DNA from: Kitasatospora sp. SolWspMP-SS2h
GTDB taxonomy: Bacteria > Actinomycetota > Actinomycetes > Streptomycetales > Streptomycetaceae
DNA length: 64,000 bases
Reading direction: 5' to 3'
NCBI RefSeq assembly: GCF_003259315.1
Contig: NZ_QLLT01000005.1
Span: 232,178-296,177, forward strand
The translations under genes were made by a program, and so were the position numbers. This document shows, in pieces, positions 49,032-58,357 of the stretch (its first letter is position 1; every line of letters starts with the position of its first letter). The notes under the pieces are model-generated. The model was not told the origin of the DNA. It did no database searches and saw nothing but the letters and a program-made list of their open reading frames with translations.

Positions 49032-51059
49032 CTAGTCGAGCCCCCGGCGGACCAGCAGCGGCCCGATCTCCGGCTCCCGCCCCAGCACGTCCCGCACGCA
49101 CTCCAGCGCGTCCCGGCTCCCGCCCCGCGACAGCAGCCGCTCCCGGAACAGCTGCCCGCTCTCCCGCGCGTCGCGCCCGCCGGAGCCGAACCACTCCACC
49201 GTCTCCGCGTCCAGCACCTCCGACCAGATGTACGCGTAGTACCCGGCGCTGTACCCGTTCGAGAACACGTGGTTGAAGTACCCGGTGCGGTAGCGCGGCG
49301 GCACCGCCGCGACCGCGATGCCCGCCTCGGCCAGCGCCCGCGCCTCGAACTCCTCCGCGTCCGCGACGACCGGGTCGTCCGCGCCGCGGGTGTGCCAGGC
49401 CCAGTCGAGCAGCGCCGCCGACAGGTACTCGACGGTCCGGAAGCCCTGCCCGTAGTTCTCGGCGGCGAGCATCCGCCCGACCACGGCGGCGTCCAGCGGC
49501 TCGCCGCTCTCGTGGTGGCGGGCGTAGTTGGCCAGCACCTCGGGCCGGGTCATCCACATCTCGTTGACCTGGGACGGGAACTCGACGAAGTCGCGCGGCA
49601 CCTCGGTGCCCGCGAACGACGGGTACTCGACGTCCGAGAACAGCCCGTGCAGCGCGTGCCCGAACTCGTGGAACAGGGTGCGCACCTCGTCCCAGCTGAG
49701 CAGGGCGGGCTCGCCGGGCGCCGGGCGGGCGATGTTGAGGTTGTTGACGACCACCGGGCGGGTGCCCAGCAGCCGCGACTGGGCGACGAGTTCGTTCATC
49801 CAGGCGCCGCCGCGCTTGGACTCGCGGGCGTGGAAGTCCCCGATGAACAGGCCCAGCGCCGAGCCGTCCGCGTCGAACACCTCGAAGACCCGCGCGTCGG
49901 GGTGGTACGCGGTCAGGTCGGGCCGCTCGGTGAAGGTCAGCCCGTAGGCGAGCCCGGCCGCGAAGAAGACGCCGTCGCGCAGCACCCGCTCCAGCTCGAA
50001 GTAGGGGCGCAGCGCCGCGGTGTCCACGTCGTAGCGCTCGGCGCGCACCTTCTCGGCGTAGAACGCCCAGTCGTGGGCGGCCAGGTCGTCGATCCCGTCG
50101 GCGGCCGCGGCGGCGGCCAGGTCGGCGGCCTCGCGCTCGGCGTTGGCGACGGCGGGGGCGACCAGCCGGCCGAGCATCGCGCCGACCGCCTCGACGGTGC
50201 CGGCCGTCTCGTCGGCGACCACGTACGAGGCGTGGGTGGGGTGGCCGAGCAGGGCGGCGCGTTCGGCGCGCAGCGCGGCCATCTCGGCGGCGAGCGGGCC
50301 GTTGGTGTCCAGGCCGCGGCTGAGCGAGGCGGTGAGCAGGCGGCGGCGCAGGTCGCGGTCGGTGAGGCGGGCGAGTTCGGTCTGCTGGGAGAAGTTCTTC
50401 AGGCTGAGCACCCAGCGGCCGTCCCGGCCGAGCGCCCGGGCGTTCTCCGCGGCGGCGGCGATCTCGGCCTCGGGCAGGCCGTCGAGGGCGGCGGCGCTGT
50501 CCACCGCGACCGCGCCGGCCAGCGAGGCCGCGTGCGTGTTCCTGCGGAACGCGGCGCCGTCGGCGGCGAGTTCGGCGTTGATCTCGCGCAGCCGGCGCTG
50601 GCCGTCGGCGTCCAGGCGGGCGCCGGCCCGGACGAAGGCGGTGTGCCGGCGCTCCAGCAGGCGCAGCGACTCGGCGTCCAGGCCGAGGCCGTGCCGGGCC
50701 CGGTGCAGGGCGTCGAGCCGGGCGAACAGCGCCGGGTCGAGGTGGATCGCGTCGGCGTGCGCGGCCAGCAGGGGGCTGATCTCGGCGTCGAGCGCCTGGA
50801 CGCCGGGGGTGGTGTCGGAGGAGTCCTGGTTGAAGAAGACCGCCGTCACCCGGCGCAGCACCGCTCCCGAACGCTCCAGCGCCACCACGGTGTTGTCGAA
50901 GGTCGGCGGCTCGGGGTCCGCGGCGATCGCGGCGACCTCGGCGAGCTGGTCGGCCATGCCCCGCTCGAAGGCCGGGCGGTAGTGCTCTTCCCGGATCTCG
51001 GCGAAGGGCGGGAGCTCGTACACCAGGGCGCTGGGCGAGAGGAAGGGATTGTCGCTCAT
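49032..51059 (-). CDS. dcp: M3-family zinc metallopeptidase (peptidyl-dipeptidase Dcp type)
   Basis: A 675-residue cytosolic peptidase. The long helical N-terminal part (NPFLSPSALVYELPPFAEIREEHYRPAFERGM) is followed by the zinc site HEFGHALHGLFSD with the third ligand Glu in VEFPSQVNEMW, and substrate-side motifs FSNGYSAGYYAYIWSEVLDAE. It removes dipeptides or degrades short peptides. The start is ATG 51059. It is divergent from the PolA-like gene across a 308-bp gap. Confidence 0.94.
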   Translation of the reverse strand: MSDNPFLSPSALVYELPPFAEIREEHYRPAFERGMADQLAEVAAIAADPEPPTFDNTVVALERSGAVLRRVTAVFFNQDSSDTTPGVQALDAEISPLLAAHADAIHLDPALFARLDALHRARHGLGLDAESLRLLERRHTAFVRAGARLDADGQRRLREINAELAADGAAFRRNTHAASLAGAVAVDSAAALDGLPEAEIAAAAENARALGRDGRWVLSLKNFSQQTELARLTDRDLRRRLLTASLSRGLDTNGPLAAEMAALRAERAALLGHPTHASYVVADETAGTVEAVGAMLGRLVAPAVANAEREAADLAAAAAADGIDDLAAHDWAFYAEKVRAERYDVDTAALRPYFELERVLRDGVFFAAGLAYGLTFTERPDLTAYHPDARVFEVFDADGSALGLFIGDFHARESKRGGAWMNELVAQSRLLGTRPVVVNNLNIARPAPGEPALLSWDEVRTLFHEFGHALHGLFSDVEYPSFAGTEVPRDFVEFPSQVNEMWMTRPEVLANYARHHESGEPLDAAVVGRMLAAENYGQGFRTVEYLSAALLDWAWHTRGADDPVVADAEEFEARALAEAGIAVAAVPPRYRTGYFNHVFSNGYSAGYYAYIWSEVLDAETVEWFGSGGRDARESGQLFRERLLSRGGSRDALECVRDVLGREPEIGPLLVRRGLD

Positions 51060-51367
51060 GTCGGCGAGATTACGGGCCCCCGGGCGCCGGCGGAACACTG
51101 GCACGGCAAGCCGCCGCCCGGCCCCGCCCCGCGCGCCCCACCCGCCCCGGCCCGCACCCCCTCCCCCGGCCCGCGCACCCCTTCCGGCCGCGTACCCCCG
51201 GCCCGCGCGCCCCTTCACCCGCGCGTCTCCCGCTCGCGCCGCGACGCCGGCTGTCACCCCCACCGGCTACCGTCGTCAGGTCCCGTCCCCGGGCCCCGGA
51301 CGCCCCCGAGAAGCACTGAGCAGCACCGAGAAGCACCGAAACAGCCGGCCGAGAGGAGCCGCCGCCC
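51060..51367. other. 308-bp divergent gap, C-rich, with a 20-bp duplication
   Basis: Between dcp and the PolA-like gene. The plus strand is C-rich with no recognised gene. At 51306-51345 two 20-bp units beginning CCGAGAAGCAC are arranged in tandem, directly before the ribosome-binding site GAGAGGAG of the PolA-like gene. Confidence 0.5.
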
Positions 51368-53056
51368 GTGCGCTACGCCCTGGTGCCCGACCCGCACGGC
51401 CCGGGCGGCCGACTGCGGCCGCTCGGCGAGGACGGCGCGCCGCTGGGCCCGCCCGAGCGCGCGCCGCGACTCGCCGAGGCGGTGGCCGCGGTGGAGGCCG
51501 CGCACGCCCCGCGCTGGGTGTGGCCGACGGCGGACACCGGGTACGGCCCGCTGTTGGCCGCCCTGCCGGAGCGGCTGGCGCGCTGCCACGACCTGCGGCT
51601 GACCGAGGCGCTGCTGCTGGGCCGGGAGGGCCGGTTCGGGGCGCCGCGTTCGCTGGGCGCGGCCTGGGCCCGGCTGCGCGGCCTGCCGGTGCCGGCCGAC
51701 CTGCCGGAGGGCGCGCTGCCCGACGAGGACGGCCTGTTCGCCCCGGACCGGCTGCAACTGCCGCCGGGAACGGACCAGTTGGAGGCCACCGTGGCGGTCC
51801 ACGCGGAGCAGCTGCGGCGGCTCGCGGCGATCGCCGACCCGGCGGCCCGCGCCCGGTTCCGGCTGCTGGTGGCGGCCGAGTCGGCGGGGGCGCTGCTGGC
51901 CTGCGAGATGGCGCACGACGGGCTGCCCTGGCGCTCCGACGTGCACGACGGGCTGCTGACCGAGCTGCTCGGGCCGCGCCCGGCGATCCCGGGCGCGCTG
52001 CCGCCGAAGCTCGCCGAGCTGGCCCTGGAGGTGCAGCACGCGCTGGGCGCCCGCCCGTTCAACCTGGACTCGCACACCCAGGTGATCAAGGCGTTCGCCG
52101 ACCGGGGCGTCCAGCTGTCCTCGACCCGCTCCTGGGAGCTGAAGGCGGTGGACCACCCGGCGGCGGCCCTGATGGTGCGCTACAAGGAGCTGTCCCGGCT
52201 GCACGCCGCGCACGGCTGGGCCTGGCAGGCGGCCTGGGCGCGCGGCGGCCGGTTCCGCCCGGAGTACGTGGTGGGCGGCGTGGTGACGGGCCGCTGGGCC
52301 TCGCGCGGCGGCGGCGCGCTGCAGATCCCGCGCACCCTGCGCGGCGCGGTGGTGGCCGATCCGGGCTGGCTGCTGGTGGTCGCGGACGCGGCGCAGCTGG
52401 AGCCCCGGGTGCTGGCCGCCCTGTCGGGGGACGCCGGGCTGGCCCGGACGGCCGCCGGCGGCGACCTGTACGCGGCGCTGGCCGCGAGCGCGTTCCAGGG
52501 CGACCGGGACAAGGCGAAGCTGGGCCTGCTGGGCGCGATGTACGGCCAGACCGGCGGCGGCATCGGCCCGCTGCTGAACACGCTGCGCCGCCGCTACCCG
52601 GCGGCGATGGGGTACGTGGAGGCGGCGGCCCGCACCGGGGAGGACGGCGGGGTGGTGTCCTCCCGGCTGGGCCGGGCCTGCCCGCCGCCCTCGGCGGACT
52701 GGCTGGACCTGACGGAGGCCCCGGAGTCCGGCGAGGCGGGCGGCCGCTCGGCCCGCGCCCGCGGCCGGTTCACCCGCAACTTCGTGATCCAGGGCAGCGG
52801 CGCGGACTGGGCGCTGGCCCTGCTGGCGGCGCTGCGCCGCCGGCTGGCCGCGCTGCGCTCCGGCGACGACCGCCCGCACCTGGTGTTCTTCCAGCACGAC
52901 GAGGTGGTGGTGCACACCCCCGCCGACCTGGCCGACGCCGTCGCCGCCGCCGTCGCCGAGGCCGCCGAGGAGGCCACCGCCCTGGTCTTCGGTGACACCC
53001 CGGTGCGCTTCCCGCTGAGCACTGCCGTGGTCGACTGCTACGGGGACGCGAAGTGA
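51368..53056 (+). CDS. Short family-A DNA polymerase (PolA-like, degenerate exonuclease domain)
   Basis: A 562-residue family-A polymerase-like protein. Residues 1-170 correspond in place to an exonuclease-like domain but lack a visible DxE metal site. The polymerase part (about 180-562) has TGRWASRGGGALQIPR, motif A as VADAAQLEPRVLA (D-A-A-Q-L-E-P-R instead of DYSQIELR), motif B as KAKLGLLGAMYGQTGGG, and motif C as FFQHDEVVVH. Both catalytic Asp positions are kept. It is much shorter than PolA and has no 5' nuclease, so it is likely a repair or accessory polymerase. GTG 51368 has GAGAGGAG upstream. Confidence 0.85.
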   Translation: MRYALVPDPHGPGGRLRPLGEDGAPLGPPERAPRLAEAVAAVEAAHAPRWVWPTADTGYGPLLAALPERLARCHDLRLTEALLLGREGRFGAPRSLGAAWARLRGLPVPADLPEGALPDEDGLFAPDRLQLPPGTDQLEATVAVHAEQLRRLAAIADPAARARFRLLVAAESAGALLACEMAHDGLPWRSDVHDGLLTELLGPRPAIPGALPPKLAELALEVQHALGARPFNLDSHTQVIKAFADRGVQLSSTRSWELKAVDHPAAALMVRYKELSRLHAAHGWAWQAAWARGGRFRPEYVVGGVVTGRWASRGGGALQIPRTLRGAVVADPGWLLVVADAAQLEPRVLAALSGDAGLARTAAGGDLYAALAASAFQGDRDKAKLGLLGAMYGQTGGGIGPLLNTLRRRYPAAMGYVEAAARTGEDGGVVSSRLGRACPPPSADWLDLTEAPESGEAGGRSARARGRFTRNFVIQGSGADWALALLAALRRRLAALRSGDDRPHLVFFQHDEVVVHTPADLADAVAAAVAEAAEEATALVFGDTPVRFPLSTAVVDCYGDAK

Positions 53057-53071
53057 GCGTCCCCGCCCGGC

Positions 53072-54253
53072 TCAGGGCACCGCGTCCGGCGCGGGCCGGG
53101 TGACCAGCAGCAGCAGCGCGTCGTCGCCGAGTTCGCCGCCGGTGTGCGCCAGCAGGTCGGCGTACAGGCGGGCGACGGCGGCGTCGAGGTCGGCCAGCGA
53201 GCGCCAGCCGTCGCGGACCAGCGGCCCGGCGCGTTCGGCCAGCGGGTAGAACTCGCCGCCGGGCGCGCCCTTCGCCTCGATCACGCCGTCGGTGCACAGC
53301 ACCAGCACGTCGCGCGGGCCGAACGGCACGGCGGTCGGGCTGGGCCGGCCGCTGACCAGGTGGCCGAGGCCGAGCGGCAGCCAGGGGTCCGCGGGTTCGA
53401 GCACCTCGGCCCGCCCGTCGGCGCGCACCCGCAGCGGCGGGACGTGGCCCAGGTGCAGCAGGTCGACGCTGCCGGGCTCGCGGAAGGCGGCGAACACCGC
53501 GGTGGTGAACTCCCCGTCGGGCACGTGCCGGCGCATGCTGGCCTCGATCCGCCCGGCCACCGCGGGCAGCCGCTCCTCGTCGTACGCGGCCTCCCGGAAC
53601 GCGCCGAGCACCACCGCGGCGGTCTGCACCGCCCCGAGCCCCTTGCCGCGGACGTCGCCGACCAGCACCCGGGTGCCGTACGGGGTGTCCAGGACGGAGT
53701 AGAGGTCGCCGCCGATCCGGGCGGCGTCCGCGGCGGACACGTACCGCACGGCCAGCCGCAGCGGCCCGACCACCGGTTCGGGCTGGCGCAGCAGCGCCCG
53801 CTGGGCGGCCTCCGCGACCGAGCTGACGGCGGCGAAGGCCGCGGCTCTTCGCATCCGCAGTTCGGCGATCCCGGCGCTGAGCGCGGTGACCGCGACGTAG
53901 CTGACCATCGCGCCGTACAGGAAGCGGCTGTCGTTGAGGTTGTCGACCTCGTCGTAGCCGCTGAGGACGAGCAGTGCCATCAGGCCGAGGAAGCAGACCG
54001 CGAGCAGTTCGCGCGGGCGCAGGGTGAGCGCGGCGACCGACGGGACGACGACCATCAGCGGGGCCAGGTAGCGGTCCTGCCCGGAGAGGTAGTCGGCGAG
54101 GGAGACGATCGCGATGGCGAGCAGCGCGGGCCCGGCCCGCCGCAGCAGCGACAGGTCCTGGAGGTCGGCCGCCAGCAGGGCGTTGCGCTGCCGGCTGGGC
54201 GGCACTCCGCCGGTGCGGCCGGACGGCGTGCCGTTCCCGCGTCGAAAGTGCAC
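53072..54253 (-). CDS. Membrane-bound SpoIIE-type PP2C phosphatase
   Basis: A 393-residue protein with four to five N-terminal helices (about 38-130: LAIAIVSLADYLSG, APLMVVVPSVAALTL, LLAVCFLGLMALLVLSG, VSYVAVTALSAGIA) and a C-terminal SpoIIE/PP2C-type domain (about 160-390) with ARIGGDLYSVLDT, VGDVRGKGLGAV, LLHLGHVPPL, LVLCTDGVIEAKG and GDDALLLLVTRP. Such enzymes dephosphorylate anti-sigma-factor antagonists in stress signalling. No anti-sigma gene is adjacent. The start is GTG 54253 with a weak ribosome-binding site. It is divergent from copZ. Confidence 0.92.
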   Translation of the reverse strand: MHFRRGNGTPSGRTGGVPPSRQRNALLAADLQDLSLLRRAGPALLAIAIVSLADYLSGQDRYLAPLMVVVPSVAALTLRPRELLAVCFLGLMALLVLSGYDEVDNLNDSRFLYGAMVSYVAVTALSAGIAELRMRRAAAFAAVSSVAEAAQRALLRQPEPVVGPLRLAVRYVSAADAARIGGDLYSVLDTPYGTRVLVGDVRGKGLGAVQTAAVVLGAFREAAYDEERLPAVAGRIEASMRRHVPDGEFTTAVFAAFREPGSVDLLHLGHVPPLRVRADGRAEVLEPADPWLPLGLGHLVSGRPSPTAVPFGPRDVLVLCTDGVIEAKGAPGGEFYPLAERAGPLVRDGWRSLADLDAAVARLYADLLAHTGGELGDDALLLLVTRPAPDAVP

Positions 54254-54512
54254 CTACCGAACATATCGGACAGCGGGCCACCCTGCTCCGTCCGGGCGAA
54301 ACACCGGCGGCACCGGACGCAGGGCACCCGGACGCCCGGCCCGGGCCCGCGCCCCGGGCGGCGGCGCCCCGCCGGGCCTGGCCGTTCGGATGACCGCCGA
54401 CGGGCGGCCCGGCGTGGAGCCGCCCGGCGCCGCCGCTCCCGATCCGGCGCGCACTACCCTCGGGGGCGGGCCGCGGACGTGCGGGCCGGAACGCGCCCCG
54501 CCCTCGGCGGAA

Positions 54513-54527
54513 TACCCCCAGGGGGTA
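54513..54527. promoter_or_regulatory. CsoR operator (copper-responsive)
   Basis: TACCCCCAGGGGGTA is a perfect dyad around a central A and matches the known CsoR box. TACTGT (54526-54531) at its edge is a possible -10 element. It lies 75 bp upstream of copZ, so CsoR should repress copZ-copA until Cu(I) binds. csoR itself is not in the window. The rest of 54254-54601 shows no gene. Confidence 0.85.
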
Positions 54528-54601
54528 CTGTGGTTGTCCGAGGCGCAGCCCGCCTCGGGCCCGGCATCCGGCCCCGCCCCAGCACGTTCCGGGAGGTTCC
54601 C

Positions 54602-54820
54602 ATGTCCAGCACCGTCACCTACACCGTCAGCGGGATGAGCTGCGGCCACTGCGAGAAGGCGATCGACGGCGAGGTCTCCGCGCTGCCCGGCGTCACCGCG
54701 GTCACCGCCGACGCCCAGGCCGGCACCGTCACCGTCACCGCCGAGCCCGCCCCCAGCGACGAGCAGATCGCCGCCGCGGTGGACGAGGCCGGCTACGAAC
54801 TGGTCGGCCGGGCCGCCTGA
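54602..54820 (+). CDS. copZ: Copper chaperone CopZ
   Basis: A 72-residue heavy-metal-associated (HMA) domain: VTYTVSGMSCGHCEKAIDGEVSALPGV carries the Cu(I) site MSCGHC. It carries copper in the cytosol to the ATPase encoded 99 bp downstream. The start is ATG 54602 with GGGAGG upstream. A CsoR box precedes it. Confidence 0.95.
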   Translation: MSSTVTYTVSGMSCGHCEKAIDGEVSALPGVTAVTADAQAGTVTVTAEPAPSDEQIAAAVDEAGYELVGRAA

Positions 54821-54919
54821 CCCGCCACGGGGCGGCCCCGCGCCGCCCCGCCCGCCCGTCTGCGCACCGCAGCGCACCACACCCACACCCGAGCGAACCC
54901 GAGCGAACCGGACGAGCTG

Positions 54920-57169
54920 ATGAGCACCACCACCGACCCCGCCGCCCGCGACCGCGTCGAGCTGTCCATCGGCGGCATGACCTGCGCCTCCTGCGCCGCC
55001 CGGATCGAGAAGAGGCTCAACCGGATCGACGGCGTACGGGCCAGCGTCAACTACGCGACCGAGAAGGCCCGGGTGGACTTCGGCCCCGGCACCAGCGTCG
55101 CCGACCTGATCGCCACCGTGGAGCGGACCGGCTACACCGCCGAACTCCCGCCCCCGCCCGCCGCGCCCGCCCCCGGGCCCGCCGACCCCGCCGGGTCCGC
55201 CGAGCCCGACCCCCTGCGCGACCGGCTGCTGGTCAGCGCCGTGCTCAGCGTCCCCGTCGTGCTGCTCTCGATGGTCCCCGCCCTGCAGTTCGACAACTGG
55301 CAGTGGCTGGCCTTCGCGCTCACCGGCCCGGTCGTCGTGTACGGCGGCCTGCCGTTCCACCGGGCCGCCTGGACCAACGCCCGGCACGGCGCGGCGACCA
55401 TGGACACCCTGGTCTCGCTCGGCACCCTGGCCGCGTTCGGCTGGTCGCTGTGGGCGCTGTTCTGGGGCGACGCCGGGATGCCCGGCATGCGGCACACCTT
55501 CTCGCTCACCGCCGGCGCCACCGACGCCTCCTCCGCGCTCTACCTGGAGACCGCGTCCGCCGTCACCACCTTGATCCTGCTCGGCCGCTGGCTGGAAGCC
55601 CGCTCCAAGCGCCGGGCCGGCGCCGCCCTGCACGCCCTGCTCGACCTCGGCGCGAAGGACGTGGCGGTGCTGCGCGACGGCCGGGAGGTCCGCGTCCCGA
55701 TCGGGCAACTCGCCGTCGGCGACCGGTTCGTGGTGCGCCCCGGCGAGAAGATCGCCACCGACGGCACCGTGGTCGAAGGCACCTCCGCCGTGGACGCCTC
55801 CATGCTCACCGGCGAATCCGTACCCGTCGAGGTCACCACCGGGGACACCGTCACCGGCGCCACCGTCAACGCCGGCGGCCGACTGCTCGTGCAAGCCACC
55901 CGCGTCGGCGCCGACACCCAACTGGCCCGCACGGCCCGACTCGTCGAGGACGCCCAGAACGGCAAAGCCGCCGCCCAACGCCTGGCCGACCGGATCTCCG
56001 CCGTCTTCGTCCCCGCCGTGATCCTGATCGCCCTCGCCACCCTGACCGGCTGGCTCCTGACCGACCACCACCCCGCCCAGGCCTTCACCGCCGCCGTCGC
56101 CGTCCTGATCATCGCCTGCCCCTGCGCCCTGGGCCTGGCCACCCCCACCGCCCTCCTCGTCGGCACCGGACGCGGCGCCCAACTCGGCATCCTCATCAAG
56201 GGCCCCGAAGTCCTGGAGAACACCCGCAGAGCCGACACCGTCGTCCTCGACAAGACCGGCACCCTCACCACCGGACAGATGACCCTCCACGCCCTCCACA
56301 CCACCCAGGACACCGACGAGAACCACGCACTACGACTCGCCGGAGCCCTCGAACACGCCTCCGAACACCCCATCGCCCGCGCCATCGCCACCGCCGCCCG
56401 GGAGCGGCTGGGTGACCTGCCCCCCGTCGAGGACTTCGAGAACCTCCCCGGCCTGGGCGTGCGAGGCACCATCGACGGACACACCGTCACCGCCGGACGC
56501 CCCACCCTCCTCGACACCCCCCTGCCATCCGCCCTCGCCGCCGCCAAGACCACCGCCGAACAAGCCGGACGGACCGCCATCACCCTCGGCTGGGACGGCA
56601 CACCCCACGCCGTCCTGGAAGTCGCCGACACCCTCAAACCCACCAGCGCCGAAGCCGTCACCCGACTACGCGCCCTGGGCCTGCGCCCCATCCTGCTCAC
56701 CGGCGACAACCGGGCCACCGCCGAGACGATCGCCGCCGAAGTCGGCATCCCCGCCCACGACGTCCACGCCGACGTCCTCCCCCACGACAAAGCCGCCACC
56801 ATCCGAGACCTCCAACACCAAGGCCACACCGTCGCCATGGTCGGCGACGGCGTCAACGACGCCGCCGCCCTCGCCCAAGCCGACCTCGGACTCGCCCTCG
56901 CCACCGGCACCGACGCCGCCATCCACGCCGCCGACCTCACCCTCCTGCACGACGACCTGCGCACCGCAGCCGACGCCATCCGCCTCGCCCGCCACACCCT
57001 CACCACCATCAAAGGCAACCTCTTCTGGGCCTTCGCCTACAACACCGCCGCCATCCCCCTCGCCGCCACCGGCCTCCTCAACCCCGTGATCGCCGGAGCC
57101 GCCATGGCCACCTCCTCCCTCTTCGTCATCGCCAACAGCCTCCGCCTCCGCAGGTTCCGCACAACCTGA
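54920..57169 (+). CDS. copA: Copper-exporting P-type ATPase
   Basis: A 749-residue P1B-ATPase. One N-terminal HMA domain ([16 protein letters not shown], about 17-32), eight predicted helices, actuator TGESVP, the metal-transport CPC in [21 protein letters not shown], phosphorylation DKTGTLTTG, nucleotide-binding SEHPIARAI and hinge [12 protein letters not shown]. It pumps Cu(I) out of the cytosol. The start is ATG 54920. From about nt 55,800 codon choice shifts visibly to more CTC, GGA, CGA, CAA and AAA than in the first third, which suggests a mosaic gene. Confidence 0.96.
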   Translation: MSTTTDPAARDRVELSIGGMTCASCAARIEKRLNRIDGVRASVNYATEKARVDFGPGTSVADLIATVERTGYTAELPPPPAAPAPGPADPAGSAEPDPLRDRLLVSAVLSVPVVLLSMVPALQFDNWQWLAFALTGPVVVYGGLPFHRAAWTNARHGAATMDTLVSLGTLAAFGWSLWALFWGDAGMPGMRHTFSLTAGATDASSALYLETASAVTTLILLGRWLEARSKRRAGAALHALLDLGAKDVAVLRDGREVRVPIGQLAVGDRFVVRPGEKIATDGTVVEGTSAVDASMLTGESVPVEVTTGDTVTGATVNAGGRLLVQATRVGADTQLARTARLVEDAQNGKAAAQRLADRISAVFVPAVILIALATLTGWLLTDHHPAQAFTAAVAVLIIACPCALGLATPTALLVGTGRGAQLGILIKGPEVLENTRRADTVVLDKTGTLTTGQMTLHALHTTQDTDENHALRLAGALEHASEHPIARAIATAARERLGDLPPVEDFENLPGLGVRGTIDGHTVTAGRPTLLDTPLPSALAAAKTTAEQAGRTAITLGWDGTPHAVLEVADTLKPTSAEAVTRLRALGLRPILLTGDNRATAETIAAEVGIPAHDVHADVLPHDKAATIRDLQHQGHTVAMVGDGVNDAAALAQADLGLALATGTDAAIHAADLTLLHDDLRTAADAIRLARHTLTTIKGNLFWAFAYNTAAIPLAATGLLNPVIAGAAMATSSLFVIANSLRLRRFRTT

Positions 57170-57176
57170 CGGAGCG

Positions 57177-57896
57177 TCAATGGCCCAGCAGTTCGCCGCC
57201 GTTGCAGTGCAGGATCTCGCCGGTGATGAACCCGGCCTCGGCGGAGGCGAGGAAGTAGACGGCGGCGGCGACCTCCCCGGGCTCGCCGATCCGGCCGAGC
57301 AGCGTGCGCGCCGAGCGCCGGGCCACCTCGGCCTCGTCCAGTCGCGGGCCGAAGAACTCGGTGCCCGCGACGGTGCCCGGGGCGACGATGTTGGCGGTGA
57401 TCCCGGACGGGCCGAGCTGGGCGGCCAGGAAGTGGTTCCAGGCGTGCAGGGAGGCCTTCGCGGCCCCGTAGGAGCCCGCGCCGCGCAGCGCGGCGATCGA
57501 GGAGACGGTGACCACCCGGCCGGAGCCGGGGGTGAGCCGGTCGCGGACGGACTCGGTGAGCAGCACCGCGGTCAGCACGTTGCGTTCGAAGTCGCCGCGC
57601 CAGCGGGCCAGCACCGCGTGCGGTCCGGCGCCGGGCACGGTCTCCCGGCTGCCGGCGTTGTTGACCAGCACGTCGATCCGGGCGGGCAGCACGTCCAGGG
57701 CGGCCTCCACCGCGTCCGGGTCGGCCAGGTCGCACACCAGCGGGGTGACGTTCGGGCCGAGCTCCCGGACGGCGCGGTCGAGGACGCCGGGGCGGCGGCC
57801 GACGATCACCACCCGCTCCCCGGCCTCGGCGAAGCGCCGGGCCAGATCCAGCCCGATGCCGGTGCCACCACCGGTGACGACGACGTTCCTGGCCAT
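57177..57896 (-). CDS. Short-chain dehydrogenase/reductase
   Basis: A 239-residue NAD(P)-dependent SDR: VVVTGGGTGIGLDLARRF, CDLADPD, NNAGS, catalytic Ser in VTVSSIAALRG and YGAAK, and APGTVAGTEFFG. It resembles FabG-type 3-oxoacyl reductases but has no fatty-acid synthesis neighbours. The start is ATG 57896 with GGGAGG upstream. It is convergent with copA, only 7 bp apart, with no obvious terminator between them. Confidence 0.93.
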   Translation of the reverse strand: MARNVVVTGGGTGIGLDLARRFAEAGERVVIVGRRPGVLDRAVRELGPNVTPLVCDLADPDAVEAALDVLPARIDVLVNNAGSRETVPGAGPHAVLARWRGDFERNVLTAVLLTESVRDRLTPGSGRVVTVSSIAALRGAGSYGAAKASLHAWNHFLAAQLGPSGITANIVAPGTVAGTEFFGPRLDEAEVARRSARTLLGRIGEPGEVAAAVYFLASAEAGFITGEILHCNGGELLGH

Positions 57897-58357
57897 TGCG
57901 CACTCCCTCCCTGACCGTTCGCCGCGCCGCGCGCCGCGGGCGGTCCGTACCGGATTGCCACGATTCCTATCACGCTGGGTTGCGAGGCCGGTGGGGTGGG
58001 TGACGCCGTACGCCGGCCGTACGGTGTGGTATGCGCGCGGACGCCCGGGTGCGCGGACGCACACGGAGAGTGGAGAGAGCCAACTCACACCCCCCCGGCG
58101 TAACTCTGCGCCCCCTGGTACGTCTTACCTTTTGTAGAGCGGGGCTCCGGCGGGCCCCGGACGGGCTGTCGATTCGTCGACCGCCCTCGCGCACGGCACC
58201 GGGCCGGACCCGGACCCGGGGACGCTTTGAGCGGCCGTTCCCGACCGGGCCCGTCCCGGGCGCCGTGCGCCCCAGCACGGCGACACGCGAAGGGGCCCGG
58301 CCCCGCCCCCTGTACGGGAGGGCGGGACCGGGCCCCTTCGGCCCTGCGGCCGACGGC
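57897..58357. other. 461-bp gap between the SDR and citrate synthase genes
   Basis: No gene is recognised. It holds an inverted repeat CCGTACG/CGTACGG with a 5-bp spacer (58006-58024), about 110 bp upstream of the SDR start and a possible operator, and the citrate synthase terminator (58289-58339). Confidence 0.5.
58289..58339 (-). terminator. Citrate synthase terminator
   Basis: A 20-position stem with one mismatch (58289-58308 with 58320-58339) and an 11-base loop lies 18 bp past the citrate synthase stop. Confidence 0.85.

Noticed and set aside
47733..51602. A 1289-codon plus-strand frame over the GH5, dcp and PolA-like genes
   Set aside because: Shadow frame crossing three well-supported genes on both strands.
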